NCBI GenBank assembly: GCA_965140395.1
Contig: OZ223206.1
Coordinates: forward strand, 434,001 to 498,000
Direction of reading: 5' to 3'
DNA: 64,000 nucleotides
Source: Parvibaculum sp002684405
Lineage (GTDB): Bacteria > Pseudomonadota > Alphaproteobacteria > Parvibaculales > Parvibaculaceae
Shown here in pieces: positions 42,301-50,926 of the stretch; the stretch's first letter is position 1, and the number at the start of each line of letters is the position of its first letter. The notes under the pieces are model-generated. The model had not been told where the DNA came from. It made no database searches and saw only the letters and a list, made by a program, of their open reading frames with translations. Made by a program: the position numbers and the translations under genes.

Positions 42301-43425
42301 GTGACAAAAGTCGTCATAAGCGGGACGGGTGTCTTCACCCCGCCCAATTCGATCTCCAACCAGGAACTTGTGGACAGCTTCAACGCCTATGTCCGCAAAC
42401 ACAATGAAGAGAACGCCGACGCGATCGAACGCGGCGAGGTGGAAGCTCTCGCGGAATCCAACGTGGAGTTCATCGTCAAGGCATCCGGCATCGAAGCCCG
42501 CTATGTCATGAACAAGTCGGGCATCATCGACCCGGATATCATGGCGCCGCGCCTGCCGCAGCGCTCCAATGACGAGCCGTCGATCCTGGCGGAAATGGCG
42601 GTCGACGCCGCCAACAAGGCGATGGCGCGGGCGCAGAAAAAGCCCGAAGACATCGACGCCGTCATCGTCGCCTGCTCCAATCTCGAGCGTCCCTATCCGG
42701 CCATCGCCGTTGAAGTGCAGGACCTGCTCGGCATCGAAGGCTTCGGCTTCGACATGAATGTCGCCTGTTCGTCGGCCACATTCGGCATCCAGCAGGCCTA
42801 TGACATGCTGCGCTCGGGCAGCGTCGATACGGTGCTGGTGGTCGATCCGGAAATCTGTTCCGGCCATCTCAATTTCCGCGACCGCGACAGCCATTTCATT
42901 TTCGGCGATGTGTGCACCGCCATCGTGCTGGAGCGCGAAGAGACCTGCACCGCGCCCGGCGCATGGGAAATTCTGGGTACGCGCCTCATCACCAAGTTTT
43001 CCAACAATATCCGCAACAATTTCGGCTTCCTGAACCGCGCGACGCCGGACGGCATCGGCGCGAAGGACAAGCTCTTCGTGCAGGAAGGCCGCAAGGTCTT
43101 CAAGGAAGTGGTGCCGATGGTGGCCGAACTCATCCTCCAGCACATGAAGGATGAGGGCCTCGATCCGAAAGACCTGAAGCGGATGTGGCTGCACCAGGCC
43201 AACAAGAACATGAACGACTTCATCGGCCGCAAGGTGCTGGGTCGCGACCCGGAACCGGGCGAGCAGCCCAACATTCTGCAGGAATACGCCAATACGAGTT
43301 CGGCGGGTTCCATCATCGCCTTCAGCCAGAACAGCGAAGATCTGAAGGAAGGCGATCTCGGCCTGATCTGCTCCTTCGGCGCGGGCTATTCGGCGGGCAA
43401 TATTCTGGTGCGCAAGCGCGGTTGA
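42301..43425 (+). CDS. beta-ketoacyl-ACP synthase III (FabH-like, long form)
   Basis: 374 residues from GTG 42301 with an AGGTGG site. Thiolase fold with the FabH catalytic triad: Cys156 in NVACSSATFG, His298 in WLHQANKNMN and Asn331 in NTSSAGSII. The protein is longer than E. coli FabH (317 residues), with an insertion near residue 25-60 (YVRKHNEENADAIERG). Long KAS III forms of about 373 residues, like P. aeruginosa PA3286, use medium-chain acyl-CoA; that may apply here. It is divergent from the flavin protein gene and followed by an exchanger. Confidence 0.88.
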   Translation: MTKVVISGTGVFTPPNSISNQELVDSFNAYVRKHNEENADAIERGEVEALAESNVEFIVKASGIEARYVMNKSGIIDPDIMAPRLPQRSNDEPSILAEMAVDAANKAMARAQKKPEDIDAVIVACSNLERPYPAIAVEVQDLLGIEGFGFDMNVACSSATFGIQQAYDMLRSGSVDTVLVVDPEICSGHLNFRDRDSHFIFGDVCTAIVLEREETCTAPGAWEILGTRLITKFSNNIRNNFGFLNRATPDGIGAKDKLFVQEGRKVFKEVVPMVAELILQHMKDEGLDPKDLKRMWLHQANKNMNDFIGRKVLGRDPEPGEQPNILQEYANTSSAGSIIAFSQNSEDLKEGDLGLICSFGAGYSAGNILVRKRG

Positions 43426-43459
43426 TCGCGTATTTGCGATCGCCCACACTCGGTCTCCG

Positions 43460-44533
43460 ATGTTCTGGCCGCGCCCGCGCGGCGCGACGGTGGACAATCG
43501 CTTGTTTATCGAACTGGGGCTCTTCCCGAATATTCTGATCTTCGCCGCGGCGGCGCTTGTCATCGGGCTGGCGGGTATCGCGCTGACCCGGCGCGCCGAT
43601 GTGCTGGCCGACCGCACAGGCCTTGGCGAGGCCATTGTCGGCGCGGTCCTGCTCGGCATTGCCACCTCCCTTTCGGGAACGGTCACCTCCGTCGTCTCCG
43701 CCTACGAAGGCGCCGTCTCGCTCAGCGCGTCCAATGCGCTGGGCGGCATTGCAGTGCAGACGGCCTTTCTCGCCGTCGCCGATATTTTCTATCGCCGCGC
43801 CAATCTCGAGCATGCGGCGGCTGATGCCACCAATCTCGTTCAGGTCGCGCTTCTGATCCTGATGCTGTCCGTGCCGCTCGTCGCCTGGTCGGCGCCGGAT
43901 GTCACTGTCTGGGCGATCCATCCGGCATCCATCCTGCTCTTTGCGATTTATCTGGGCGGGCTCAGGCTCAGCGAAACGGTGCGCCACCGGCCCATGTGGA
44001 AACCGGAACAGACGCCGGAAACGCGCACCGACAGGCCGGAAGCGGAGAGCAAGAACGCGCCTTCCACGGCCATGCTGGCGTTTCAGCTTTCCCTCTTGAT
44101 CGCAGCGGTCGGCGTGGCGGGATGGCTGATCGCGGAGACGGCGCGTGCCCTGTCCACCCAGACGGGCATGTCGCAGGCGATCATGGGGACGCTTTTCACG
44201 TCAGTGGCGACATCGCTGCCGGAGCTTGTCACCACCGTCGCCGCGGTACGGCGCGGCGCCTTGCAGCTCGCCGTGGGCGGTATCGTCGGCGGCAACACCT
44301 ATGACGTGCTTTTTCTGGCGTTTTCGGACACCGCCTATCGCGACGGTTCCCTCTATCACGCGATGGACGAGCGGCAGATATTTCTCGTCGCGACGGGTCT
44401 TGTCGTCAGCGCGCTCCTGCTGCTCGGACTGCTCCGGCGGGAAAAGCGCGGCATCGGCAATATCGGTTTCGAGGGCGTTCTCATCCTCACCGTTTATGCC
44501 GGTGCCGTCGCCGTTCAGATCGCACAGGGCTGA
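43460..44533 (+). CDS. Ca2+/cation antiporter (CaCA/YrbG family)
   Basis: 357 residues with about ten hydrophobic helices. The two alpha repeats of the CaCA exchangers are visible: GEAIVGAVLLGIATSLSGTVTS near residue 55, and QAIMGTLFTSVATSLPELVTTVAA near residue 240, with the acidic Glu present in the second (SLPELVT) but replaced by Gly-Thr in the first (SLSGTVTS). That loss of one of the two acidic residues is odd. Exchangers of this type move Ca2+ or Na+ out of the cell. ATG 43460 or GTG 43490 as start. Confidence 0.82.
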   Translation: MFWPRPRGATVDNRLFIELGLFPNILIFAAAALVIGLAGIALTRRADVLADRTGLGEAIVGAVLLGIATSLSGTVTSVVSAYEGAVSLSASNALGGIAVQTAFLAVADIFYRRANLEHAAADATNLVQVALLILMLSVPLVAWSAPDVTVWAIHPASILLFAIYLGGLRLSETVRHRPMWKPEQTPETRTDRPEAESKNAPSTAMLAFQLSLLIAAVGVAGWLIAETARALSTQTGMSQAIMGTLFTSVATSLPELVTTVAAVRRGALQLAVGGIVGGNTYDVLFLAFSDTAYRDGSLYHAMDERQIFLVATGLVVSALLLLGLLRREKRGIGNIGFEGVLILTVYAGAVAVQIAQG

Positions 44534-44541
44534 GCGAAAGC

Positions 44542-44916
44542 TCAGCTCTTGAGCCAGGGCTCCACCGAGACGATGTGATAGGTGCGCGTCTCGTCATCGT
44601 CTTCCTTCACCGAAAGATATTCGCCGACCTTGATTTCGTGGCGGTCGAGCTTGAAGAAAGGCTCGTCGCCTTCGGGCGTGGCGGCATCGTAGTCGATCAC
44701 CCAGCCGCGACCGATATGGCGCAGCAGGCCGCGCTGGTCTTCTTCGCCTTCGCTGAAATGACGCACGACGCAATCCTTGGAATGAGACTTCCAGGCATCG
44801 GGGTCGAGCTTCATGTCGCCGTCGAGCGGCACGACGAAATCATAGCCATGCGCGGAGGAGCCTTCGGGAAATTCGTCGTTGCGCGCGAGCGACATGTGAA
44901 CGCGATAAAGGGTCAT
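44542..44916 (-). CDS. conserved hypothetical protein
   Basis: 124 residues; not recognised as a named family. It starts MTLYRVHMSLARNDEFPEGSSAHGYDFVVPL, and is acidic, with many charged residues. The pattern (GRGWVIDYDAATPEGDEPFFKLD...GEYLSVKEDDDETRTYHIVSVEPW) resembles small alphaproteobacterial cytoplasmic proteins of unknown role. It is the last minus-strand gene downstream of the two universal stress protein genes, separated by a hairpin. Confidence 0.7.
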   Translation of the reverse strand: MTLYRVHMSLARNDEFPEGSSAHGYDFVVPLDGDMKLDPDAWKSHSKDCVVRHFSEGEEDQRGLLRHIGRGWVIDYDAATPEGDEPFFKLDRHEIKVGEYLSVKEDDDETRTYHIVSVEPWLKS

Positions 44917-44948
44917 GTCTTCCTGGATCCTGTTTCCTGGTTTACCGC

Positions 44949-44973
44949 AGCCGGCCGCTTTTTAAGGCCGGCT
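44949..44973. terminator. stem-loop between the stress protein gene and a hypothetical gene
   Basis: AGCCGGCC (44949-44956), loop GCTTTTTAA, GGCCGGCT (44966-44973). An 8-bp perfect stem with no T-run on either strand. It may slow or end transcription from the universal stress protein genes, or protect their mRNA 3' end. Confidence 0.45.
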
Positions 44974-44999
44974 GTCTTGTCGATGATTGGTTGCGTGCG

Positions 45000-45860
45000 T
45001 CAGTGGGCCATCAGAACGGGCAGCGTCGCATGGGCGCGAATATGCTGCGTGGCGCCGCCCATGAAGAATTCGCGAAGCCGGCTGTGGCCATAGCCGCCCA
45101 TGACGAGCAGGTCGACCTTGGAGGTTTCCGCTTCTTCCAGCAGGACCTCTCCCACCGCGCGGTCCTTCCGGTCGATCTTTTTGATTTCGACCTCGACGCC
45201 GTGAAGCTTCAGATAGTCGGAGAGGAGTTCGCCGCTGACCGGTTCGTGATCGTCTTCGCCCACACAGATGATTGTGACGCTTTTTGCCTTGGCAAGAAAC
45301 GGCAATGCGCCCGTTACCGCATGAGCGGCTTCAACGCTGCGGTCCCATCCGATCGCGACCGAACCGCCGACCGGGGCCCATGATTTACGCGGGGCGATAA
45401 GCACGGGCCGCCCGCCGCTCATCATGGCCGCTTCGAGCGCGGTGCCGCCGGCGCCGCCAAATTCATCGGTGTCGCCGAAAATGATGAGATCGGCCAAACG
45501 GCTGAGCCGCGCGACGACTTCGTCGCGGCGGCCCGTCACATCGAGAAAGCGCGCCGAGGGGAGCGTGAAGTCGCCCTTGTCCACAACCGGGAGGCCGACC
45601 TTGTCCGCCGCTTCCTTCAGGCCCGCCAGCGCCTTGGCGGCGGCCTGGTCGGCGCCCTGCTTCGCCGCGGTCAGAAGGTCTTCTATGACCTGCCCCGACA
45701 CACCGTCGCCCAGATAGGGCAACGCATCGGCCGGGTCGGGCCGTGAGAACAGGCCGACAAGCTGGGCGCCGAAATCGCGCGTCACCGACAGCGCCGTCGC
45801 CAACACTTCCCCGTCGGACGATGTTCCTGAAAGCGGAACCAGAATCTTGCGCACAGACAT
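45000..45860 (-). CDS. universal stress protein (tandem domain), ATP-motif type
   Basis: 286 residues, two Usp-like halves. The first half (MSVRKILVPLSGTSSDGEVLATAL) lacks the ATP motif; the second half carries it as MGGYGHSRLREFFMGGAT (G-x2-G-x9-G-[ST]). Usp proteins appear under stress such as low oxygen or starvation. The start ATG 45860 has a GGAG site and follows the preceding Usp gene by 10 bases. It is the last coupled gene of the ferric-reductase/Lon/Usp cluster. Confidence 0.85.
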   Translation of the reverse strand: MSVRKILVPLSGTSSDGEVLATALSVTRDFGAQLVGLFSRPDPADALPYLGDGVSGQVIEDLLTAAKQGADQAAAKALAGLKEAADKVGLPVVDKGDFTLPSARFLDVTGRRDEVVARLSRLADLIIFGDTDEFGGAGGTALEAAMMSGGRPVLIAPRKSWAPVGGSVAIGWDRSVEAAHAVTGALPFLAKAKSVTIICVGEDDHEPVSGELLSDYLKLHGVEVEIKKIDRKDRAVGEVLLEEAETSKVDLLVMGGYGHSRLREFFMGGATQHIRAHATLPVLMAH

Positions 45861-45870
45861 TTCTTTCTCC

Positions 45871-46758
45871 TTATTCGTCCGTCTTGAGGTCGGGGACATT
45901 CGTCCGCTCGGACCCGAGAAGCAGAACCGGACAGCCCGCCGCCATGGAGAGCCGTGCCGCGTCCTCATCATTACCCAGCCAGCCGGCATTTGCCACCAGC
46001 AGCCCCACGCCCGCGCGATGCGCCGCCTCGGCGATATCGGCCGCCGATGCGCCGCGCGCGCGCACGCGCTGAAATGTCGATCCCAGGCGCCGCGCCAGTC
46101 CTTCCGCGAAGGCCGTGCAGCTTTCGCCCAGGCTGGAGCCTTCGTCAATGGCGACGACGGGCCGGCCCGGCTTTACGCCCTGTACCGCGCTTTTGGGCGG
46201 CACCGCGCCTTTGAGCCCGGCGCGTTTTGCGACCAGCAGCACGTCGGCGCGCGCTTCCCTCGTCGCGGCATGGACGGCCCGGCCGACTTCGCGGGGCGAA
46301 GAGCCCGGCGCGCGAATGACCAGCGTGTCCTCATGCCGGGCGGCGGCGGCGAGCGAACGCAAGGGGCGTCCGCGCCGCACATCGAAACTCCACTCCACAT
46401 GCGCTTCGTCGGCAATGCGCGAAAGGACGCGGCGCGCGCTTTCGGCCTGGGCGCGCATGGCGCGCAGCATACGGTCGGTATCGACGGGGCTCACCTGCCC
46501 GGAAAAGGAAATCTCGCGCGCAAAGGGAAGCCCGGCGAGATTGAGCAGATCCTCGTCTTCCACGAAAACGCCGCTCAGCCGTGCATCGACCGAGGCGGCG
46601 AGCCGGGCTGCAAGCGACAGCGTCTCGCGCGCCACGATCGAGGTATCGAGGCCGATCACGATACGCGGCTTCTCCGCCTCCCCTTCGCCGGGTGCGGGCG
46701 GGGTGCCGGTATTCCTGTCCTTTGCGCCGCTATCGTCCATGGCGTTCTCCACGGCCAT
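45871..46758 (-). CDS. universal stress protein-like protein, ATP motif degenerate
   Basis: 295 residues, tandem Usp-like fold. N-terminal KPRIVIGLDTSIVARETLSLAARLA opens a Usp domain; DVRRGRPLRSLAAAA and ADVLLVAKRA follow. The expected G-x2-G-x9-G-[ST] motif is not seen in either half; LLVANAGWLGNDEDAARLS is a degenerate version. Starts ATG 46758 or ATG 46740. It begins 3 bases after the Lon-like stop and ends 10 bases before the next Usp gene, so the three genes form one unit. Probably a stress sensor without ATP binding. Confidence 0.8.
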   Translation of the reverse strand: MAVENAMDDSGAKDRNTGTPPAPGEGEAEKPRIVIGLDTSIVARETLSLAARLAASVDARLSGVFVEDEDLLNLAGLPFAREISFSGQVSPVDTDRMLRAMRAQAESARRVLSRIADEAHVEWSFDVRRGRPLRSLAAAARHEDTLVIRAPGSSPREVGRAVHAATREARADVLLVAKRAGLKGAVPPKSAVQGVKPGRPVVAIDEGSSLGESCTAFAEGLARRLGSTFQRVRARGASAADIAEAAHRAGVGLLVANAGWLGNDEDAARLSMAAGCPVLLLGSERTNVPDLKTDE

Positions 46759-46761
46759 CGC

Positions 46762-49290
46762 TCAGGATTTCCTGTCGCCATTGCCGTCAATGCCTTCGCT
46801 GGCAAAGCGGCGCTGGTTCTCTGCAAAGGCGGCCAGGCGTTCCTCGGTGCGGGCGAAGATCGAGCCTTTCGGAAACCGTCCATCCTCGCCGCGCTTTCCC
46901 GCCGGGGCGCCCATCAGAAGTTCTACGCCCTCTTCGATATGCTCGACAGGATAAATCGCAAACATGCCGCGCTCGACCGCGTCCACCACATCCTGGCGCA
47001 ACATGAGATGCTTCACATTGGCGGCGGGGATGAGCACCCCCTGATCGCCGGTCAGGCCGCGCCGCATGCAGATGTCGAAAAAGCCTTCGATCTTGTCGTT
47101 GACGCCGCCGATTGCCTGCACTTCGCCGAGCTGGTTCACCGAACCCGTCACCGCGAAGCCCTGCGAAATGGGCGCTTCGGCCAGCGCGGAAATCAGCGCA
47201 TAGAGTTCGGCGGAGGAGGCGCTGTCACCGTCGACCCCGCCATAGGATTGCTCGAAAACGATGCTGGCGCTCATGGAAAGCGGCACGGCGGGCAGGAACC
47301 GGCCCGAAATATAGCCCGACAGAATAAGCACGCCCTTGGAATGGATCGGCCCGCCCAGATGCACCTCGCGCTCGATGTCCACCACGCGCGACGCGCCGAG
47401 CCCCATGCGCACACGCGCAGTAATACGGCTCGGGCGGCCGAAGGTGACGCTGCCCATGGAGAGGATCGACAGGCCGTTCACCTGGCCTATCGCCTCGCCC
47501 TCCGTTTCGATAATCACGATCTCGCGGGTGATCATTTCCAGCGAGCGTTCGCGCATCCTGTCGGCGCGGCCGATCTGCGCTTCCACGGCGGCGTCGATAT
47601 GGCTTGCCGACAGCACGGATGCGCCTTCTTCGCGCGCCAGATAATCGGCCTCGCGCATCAGGTCGGCAATCGGACGCATGACGGTGCTCAGCTTCTCTGC
47701 ATCCTCCACGATGCGAGAGGAGCGTTCGATCATTCGTCCGACGGCGGAGCGGTCGAGCGGCAACAGCTCTTCGGCCTTCGCGGCGGCGGCGAGATGGCGC
47801 GCATACAGAAGATCGTTGTCATCACCCCGGTCGATCTCGTCCTCGAAATCGGCGGCCACCTTGAAAAGCTCCGCGAATTCGGGATCGGCATTGGAGAGCA
47901 TGTAATAGAGATAGCGGTCGCCGAGCAGGATGACCTTGAGGTCGAGCGGGATCGGATCGGGTTCGAGCGTCACCGTGCTGATGAGGCTCATGAACTCGCC
48001 GGGGGATTCGATCAGCACCTTGTGCCGGCGCAGCGCACGTTTCAGCGCTTCCCAGGCCAGCGGTTCGCGCAGCAGCTTCAGCCCATCGATCAGCAGATAG
48101 CCGCCATTGGCGCGGTGAAGCGAGCCGCCCTTGACCAGCATGAAGTCGGTCACCAGCGCGCCCATTTGCGGCATGTGCTCGACACGGCCGACAAGATTGG
48201 CAAGCGTCGGATGATCCTCATAGACCACCGGCGCGCCGCCGCCGATGATCTTCTTTTCGTCGCGGTCTTCCGGCGGCAGGGTGACGGGCATGTCGCCGCC
48301 CTCCTCATCGCCGTCGGTATTGCTGACCAGCACATTGACCTGATAGCGGCGGAAGGGATCGCCGCCGCCGAAGTTCGAGCTCTGGCCCTGCGACATGGCC
48401 TGCAACGCCGCCATGAGCTGTTGCTGCTGGGGCTGCTCGTCGCCGCCTGCGAAGATGCCGAAGTTGTCGACGATATCCTGCGCCACGTCGTCGAGCCACG
48501 AGACCACGGCAGGCACGCCCTGGAACATGGAGCGGATCGGTTCCATGGCGCGCGCCACGGCGCGTTCGGCCACCTCCTCGTTCAACTCGCGCACGCGGGC
48601 GTGATGCTCCTTCTGCCAGCCCGGAATATGTTCCAGCGTTTCGGCGAGTTCCTCCTGCAGGGCCTGGATGATCTTTTCGATGCGCTTGCGCTCGTCATCG
48701 GGCAGCTTGTTGAACTCCTCGGGCTTCACCACTTCGCCGTCCTGCATCGGCGCCAGCGCAAATCCCTGCGGCGTGCGCAACAATGCGATGCCCTGCGCCT
48801 CGGCTTTCTCGCGCAATTCCTCGAAGGCGTGTTCCTGGCGTTCCTGCAATTCCTCGTCGATGGTCTGCCGGCGGTTCTGGTACTCCTCGCTTTCCACGAT
48901 GGAGGGAACGGTCACCTTCAGATCGTCGACAAGCTGGTCCATCGCCTCGCTGAGGCGCGGTCCCTGCCCCGCGGCGAGTTCCAGCGCGACGGGCTTGTTG
49001 GGCGTGTTGAAATTATTCACATAGACCCAGTCGGACGGGGCCTTCTGGCTGGACACGATCCCTTTCAGGTAGCGCAGCACCATTTCATGCTTGCCCGCGC
49101 CGTCCGGGCCCAGCACGAAAAGATTGTAGCCATAGCGGCGAATGCCGGTGCCGAATTTCAGCGCCTCCAGCACACGCTCCTGGCCGACCAGCGTATCGGG
49201 CTCGTCCAGTTCGTCCGTGGTCGTGAAATCGAATTGCGTCGTATCGCAGGCGCGGTACAGCAGTTCGGAAGGAACAGGATCGACTGACAT
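46762..49290 (-). CDS. Lon-like ATP-dependent protease (AAA_32/LonB-type)
   Basis: 842 residues. The N-terminal AAA part has LFVLGPDGAGKHEMVLRYL (Walker A GPDGAGKH); a long coiled-coil region (EYQNRRQTIDEELQERQEHAFEELREK) and a Gln-rich linker (DEQPQQQQLM) follow, then IIGGGAPVVYEDHPTLANLVGRVEH. The C-terminal protease domain has the catalytic dyad Ser690 (DGDSASSAE) and Lys733 (VNDKIEG), 43 residues apart as in Lon. It is the distinct cytosolic form without the Lon N-domain. ATG 49290 has an AAGGGGG site; a longer frame from 49368 is less likely. It is followed by two Usp genes. Confidence 0.9.
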   Translation of the reverse strand: MSVDPVPSELLYRACDTTQFDFTTTDELDEPDTLVGQERVLEALKFGTGIRRYGYNLFVLGPDGAGKHEMVLRYLKGIVSSQKAPSDWVYVNNFNTPNKPVALELAAGQGPRLSEAMDQLVDDLKVTVPSIVESEEYQNRRQTIDEELQERQEHAFEELREKAEAQGIALLRTPQGFALAPMQDGEVVKPEEFNKLPDDERKRIEKIIQALQEELAETLEHIPGWQKEHHARVRELNEEVAERAVARAMEPIRSMFQGVPAVVSWLDDVAQDIVDNFGIFAGGDEQPQQQQLMAALQAMSQGQSSNFGGGDPFRRYQVNVLVSNTDGDEEGGDMPVTLPPEDRDEKKIIGGGAPVVYEDHPTLANLVGRVEHMPQMGALVTDFMLVKGGSLHRANGGYLLIDGLKLLREPLAWEALKRALRRHKVLIESPGEFMSLISTVTLEPDPIPLDLKVILLGDRYLYYMLSNADPEFAELFKVAADFEDEIDRGDDNDLLYARHLAAAAKAEELLPLDRSAVGRMIERSSRIVEDAEKLSTVMRPIADLMREADYLAREEGASVLSASHIDAAVEAQIGRADRMRERSLEMITREIVIIETEGEAIGQVNGLSILSMGSVTFGRPSRITARVRMGLGASRVVDIEREVHLGGPIHSKGVLILSGYISGRFLPAVPLSMSASIVFEQSYGGVDGDSASSAELYALISALAEAPISQGFAVTGSVNQLGEVQAIGGVNDKIEGFFDICMRRGLTGDQGVLIPAANVKHLMLRQDVVDAVERGMFAIYPVEHIEEGVELLMGAPAGKRGEDGRFPKGSIFARTEERLAAFAENQRRFASEGIDGNGDRKS

Positions 49291-49422
49291 AGGCCCCCTT
49301 GCGTGTTTGGCGTCTTTTTCTTCTTTGCGTCCCGCTCTGCCGAACAGTCTAAAACCCGTACCCGCCATTACCCAACTGCTAAATCCATTCGTTCAACCAC
49401 CCGGCGGCGCCCGCCGGCTCTC

Positions 49423-50757
49423 TCAGCGCAACTGGAACAGTTCCTGATGGAACGCATCGGGAGAAAGGCCCGACGCCAGAAGGTCCTTGCGCAAGGCCTG
49501 ACCGAAACCGGCCGGCCCGCAGAACCAGATCCCGGCCTCTTCCCATTCCGGCACGGCCTTCTTGATGCGTTCCGCACTCAACATACCGTCTTTCCCGTCT
49601 ACCAGCAGATGCAGCCTGACATGAGCGGCTTGCGCATCGGCCTTCAATTTTTCGATCGCCGCGTCTTCATAGTCGGCGGTGGTGTGAAAAAGGTCGACCG
49701 TCGTTTGCTCCGGCTTTGCCGCCAGTTCCTTCAGACGGGCGACAAAGGGTGTAATGCCGATACCCGCTCCGACCCATATCTGGCGTTGATTCCGGTCAAG
49801 AAAGGTGAAACAGCCATAAGGCCCTTCCACCCTGACCTCGTCGCCGACCTTCAGCCGCTCGCGCAGCCGCGCCGTGTGGTCGCCCAGCGCCTTGGTGATG
49901 AAGACGATATGGCCGTCGCCTTCCCATGAAGAGGCGATGGTATAGGGATGTGCGCCCTCCTTGCTGTCGGAGGTCACGAAGGCAAACTGTCCTGCCCGAT
50001 GGCCGTCCCATCCGTCTTCGAGCCTGATCGCCGTTTCGAGCACGCGCAGCTCCGGATAGTAGATCAGGGATTCGATCCTGCCCTTCACCTTGCGACCGGC
50101 GCCGATGAGACCGAAAAGCGACATCACCGCGCCCACCGTGCCGCCCGCCATCAGCAGCCCCGTCACAATGCCGACGGGCTGCGTCCAGAAAGCGAATTTC
50201 ATCAGCACGACCGAATGTGCGACCAGCACAAGAAAGACGATGGCCAGCAGCTTATGGACCTTCGCGAAGTGGTGATAGGGAATGCTTTTGACGAGCGCGA
50301 CGACGATCAGCAATGCCGCCGCATAGAAGGCCCATTCGCCGACAGACTCCGCCAGATGGCGCTGGCTGCGGAAAAACGCTTCCACCGTGCCGAGCGTTTC
50401 CGCCGATGCCTGGCGGTGGCGCTCGGGCCGCGCCAGCAGGCCCCAGCCGACCAGCCATTTCACGCCCTGCGCCCAGAGCCAGTGTGTGACCGCGAATACG
50501 AGCCCGCCGATCCCCAGCCATTTGTGCAGCCGGTACAGCTTGTCGAGCCCGTGCAGCGGCGCTTCCATGAAGCGCGGACGCGCCGCCAGGATCATGGCAA
50601 GGCTCATCATGCCGATGCCGATGATGCCGGTGTATTGAACAAGCCCGTCGCGAAGCGAAAAGACGGCGATCGTCTCGGGCGGAAAGGATCCGGTCAGCAG
50701 CCACAGGCCGGTGAGAAGGAGGAAAAAACTCCAGAAGGTGAGCGTGATGTTCTTCAT
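49423..50757 (-). CDS. ferric-reductase-like transmembrane flavoprotein (FAD/NAD oxidoreductase)
   Basis: 444 residues. The N-terminal half has about six hydrophobic helices with paired His (YRLHKWLGIGG, HWLW, AKVHKLLAIVFLVLVAHSVV), the heme-binding ferric reductase domain. The C-terminal half is an FNR-type module: AHPYTIASS (FAD), VRVEGPYGCFTFL, VGAGIGITPFVARL (NAD) and FCGPAGFGQALR. It passes electrons across the inner membrane, perhaps to iron or oxygen. It starts the minus-strand cluster that continues with the Lon-like protease and Usp genes; a gap of 132 bases stands between. Confidence 0.87.
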   Translation of the reverse strand: MKNITLTFWSFFLLLTGLWLLTGSFPPETIAVFSLRDGLVQYTGIIGIGMMSLAMILAARPRFMEAPLHGLDKLYRLHKWLGIGGLVFAVTHWLWAQGVKWLVGWGLLARPERHRQASAETLGTVEAFFRSQRHLAESVGEWAFYAAALLIVVALVKSIPYHHFAKVHKLLAIVFLVLVAHSVVLMKFAFWTQPVGIVTGLLMAGGTVGAVMSLFGLIGAGRKVKGRIESLIYYPELRVLETAIRLEDGWDGHRAGQFAFVTSDSKEGAHPYTIASSWEGDGHIVFITKALGDHTARLRERLKVGDEVRVEGPYGCFTFLDRNQRQIWVGAGIGITPFVARLKELAAKPEQTTVDLFHTTADYEDAAIEKLKADAQAAHVRLHLLVDGKDGMLSAERIKKAVPEWEEAGIWFCGPAGFGQALRKDLLASGLSPDAFHQELFQLR

Positions 50758-50829
50758 GGCCTTGTTTCTCTCAATGCGTCTTGCAGCCCCGACGCCGGAG
50801 AATTGTTGAGCGCTCCGTGTTCAACCCCT

Positions 50830-50848
50830 AAAACGGCTGAACCGTTTT
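50830..50848. promoter_or_regulatory. 19-bp perfect palindrome in a divergent promoter region
   Basis: AAAACGGCTGAACCGTTTT (arms AAAACGG/CCGTTTT, 5-base centre). It lies 73 bases before the ferric-reductase-like start and 79 bases before the HD protein start. GTTGA/TCAAC at 50805-50825 is another inverted pair. Operator candidate; the regulator is unknown. Confidence 0.45.
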
Positions 50849-50926
50849 CATTCCGTCGGCTGGCGGTTCGCGCGGATTGTCGCAGCGCGCGGCCAGCCAC
50901 CTTCCTTCACCCGAAATACTGAACAC

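Noticed and set aside
45847..49287. A 1146-codon open frame on the plus strand
   Set aside because: It lies opposite the Lon-like and Usp genes, whose family motifs are clear. Its protein has no domain pattern and a composition (Arg, His, Gly) typical of the antisense of GC-rich genes.
49291..50926. FNR/FixK anaerobox before the stress cluster
   Set aside because: No TTGAT-N4-ATCAA-type sequence is present in the intergenic regions at 49291-49422 or 50758-50926.
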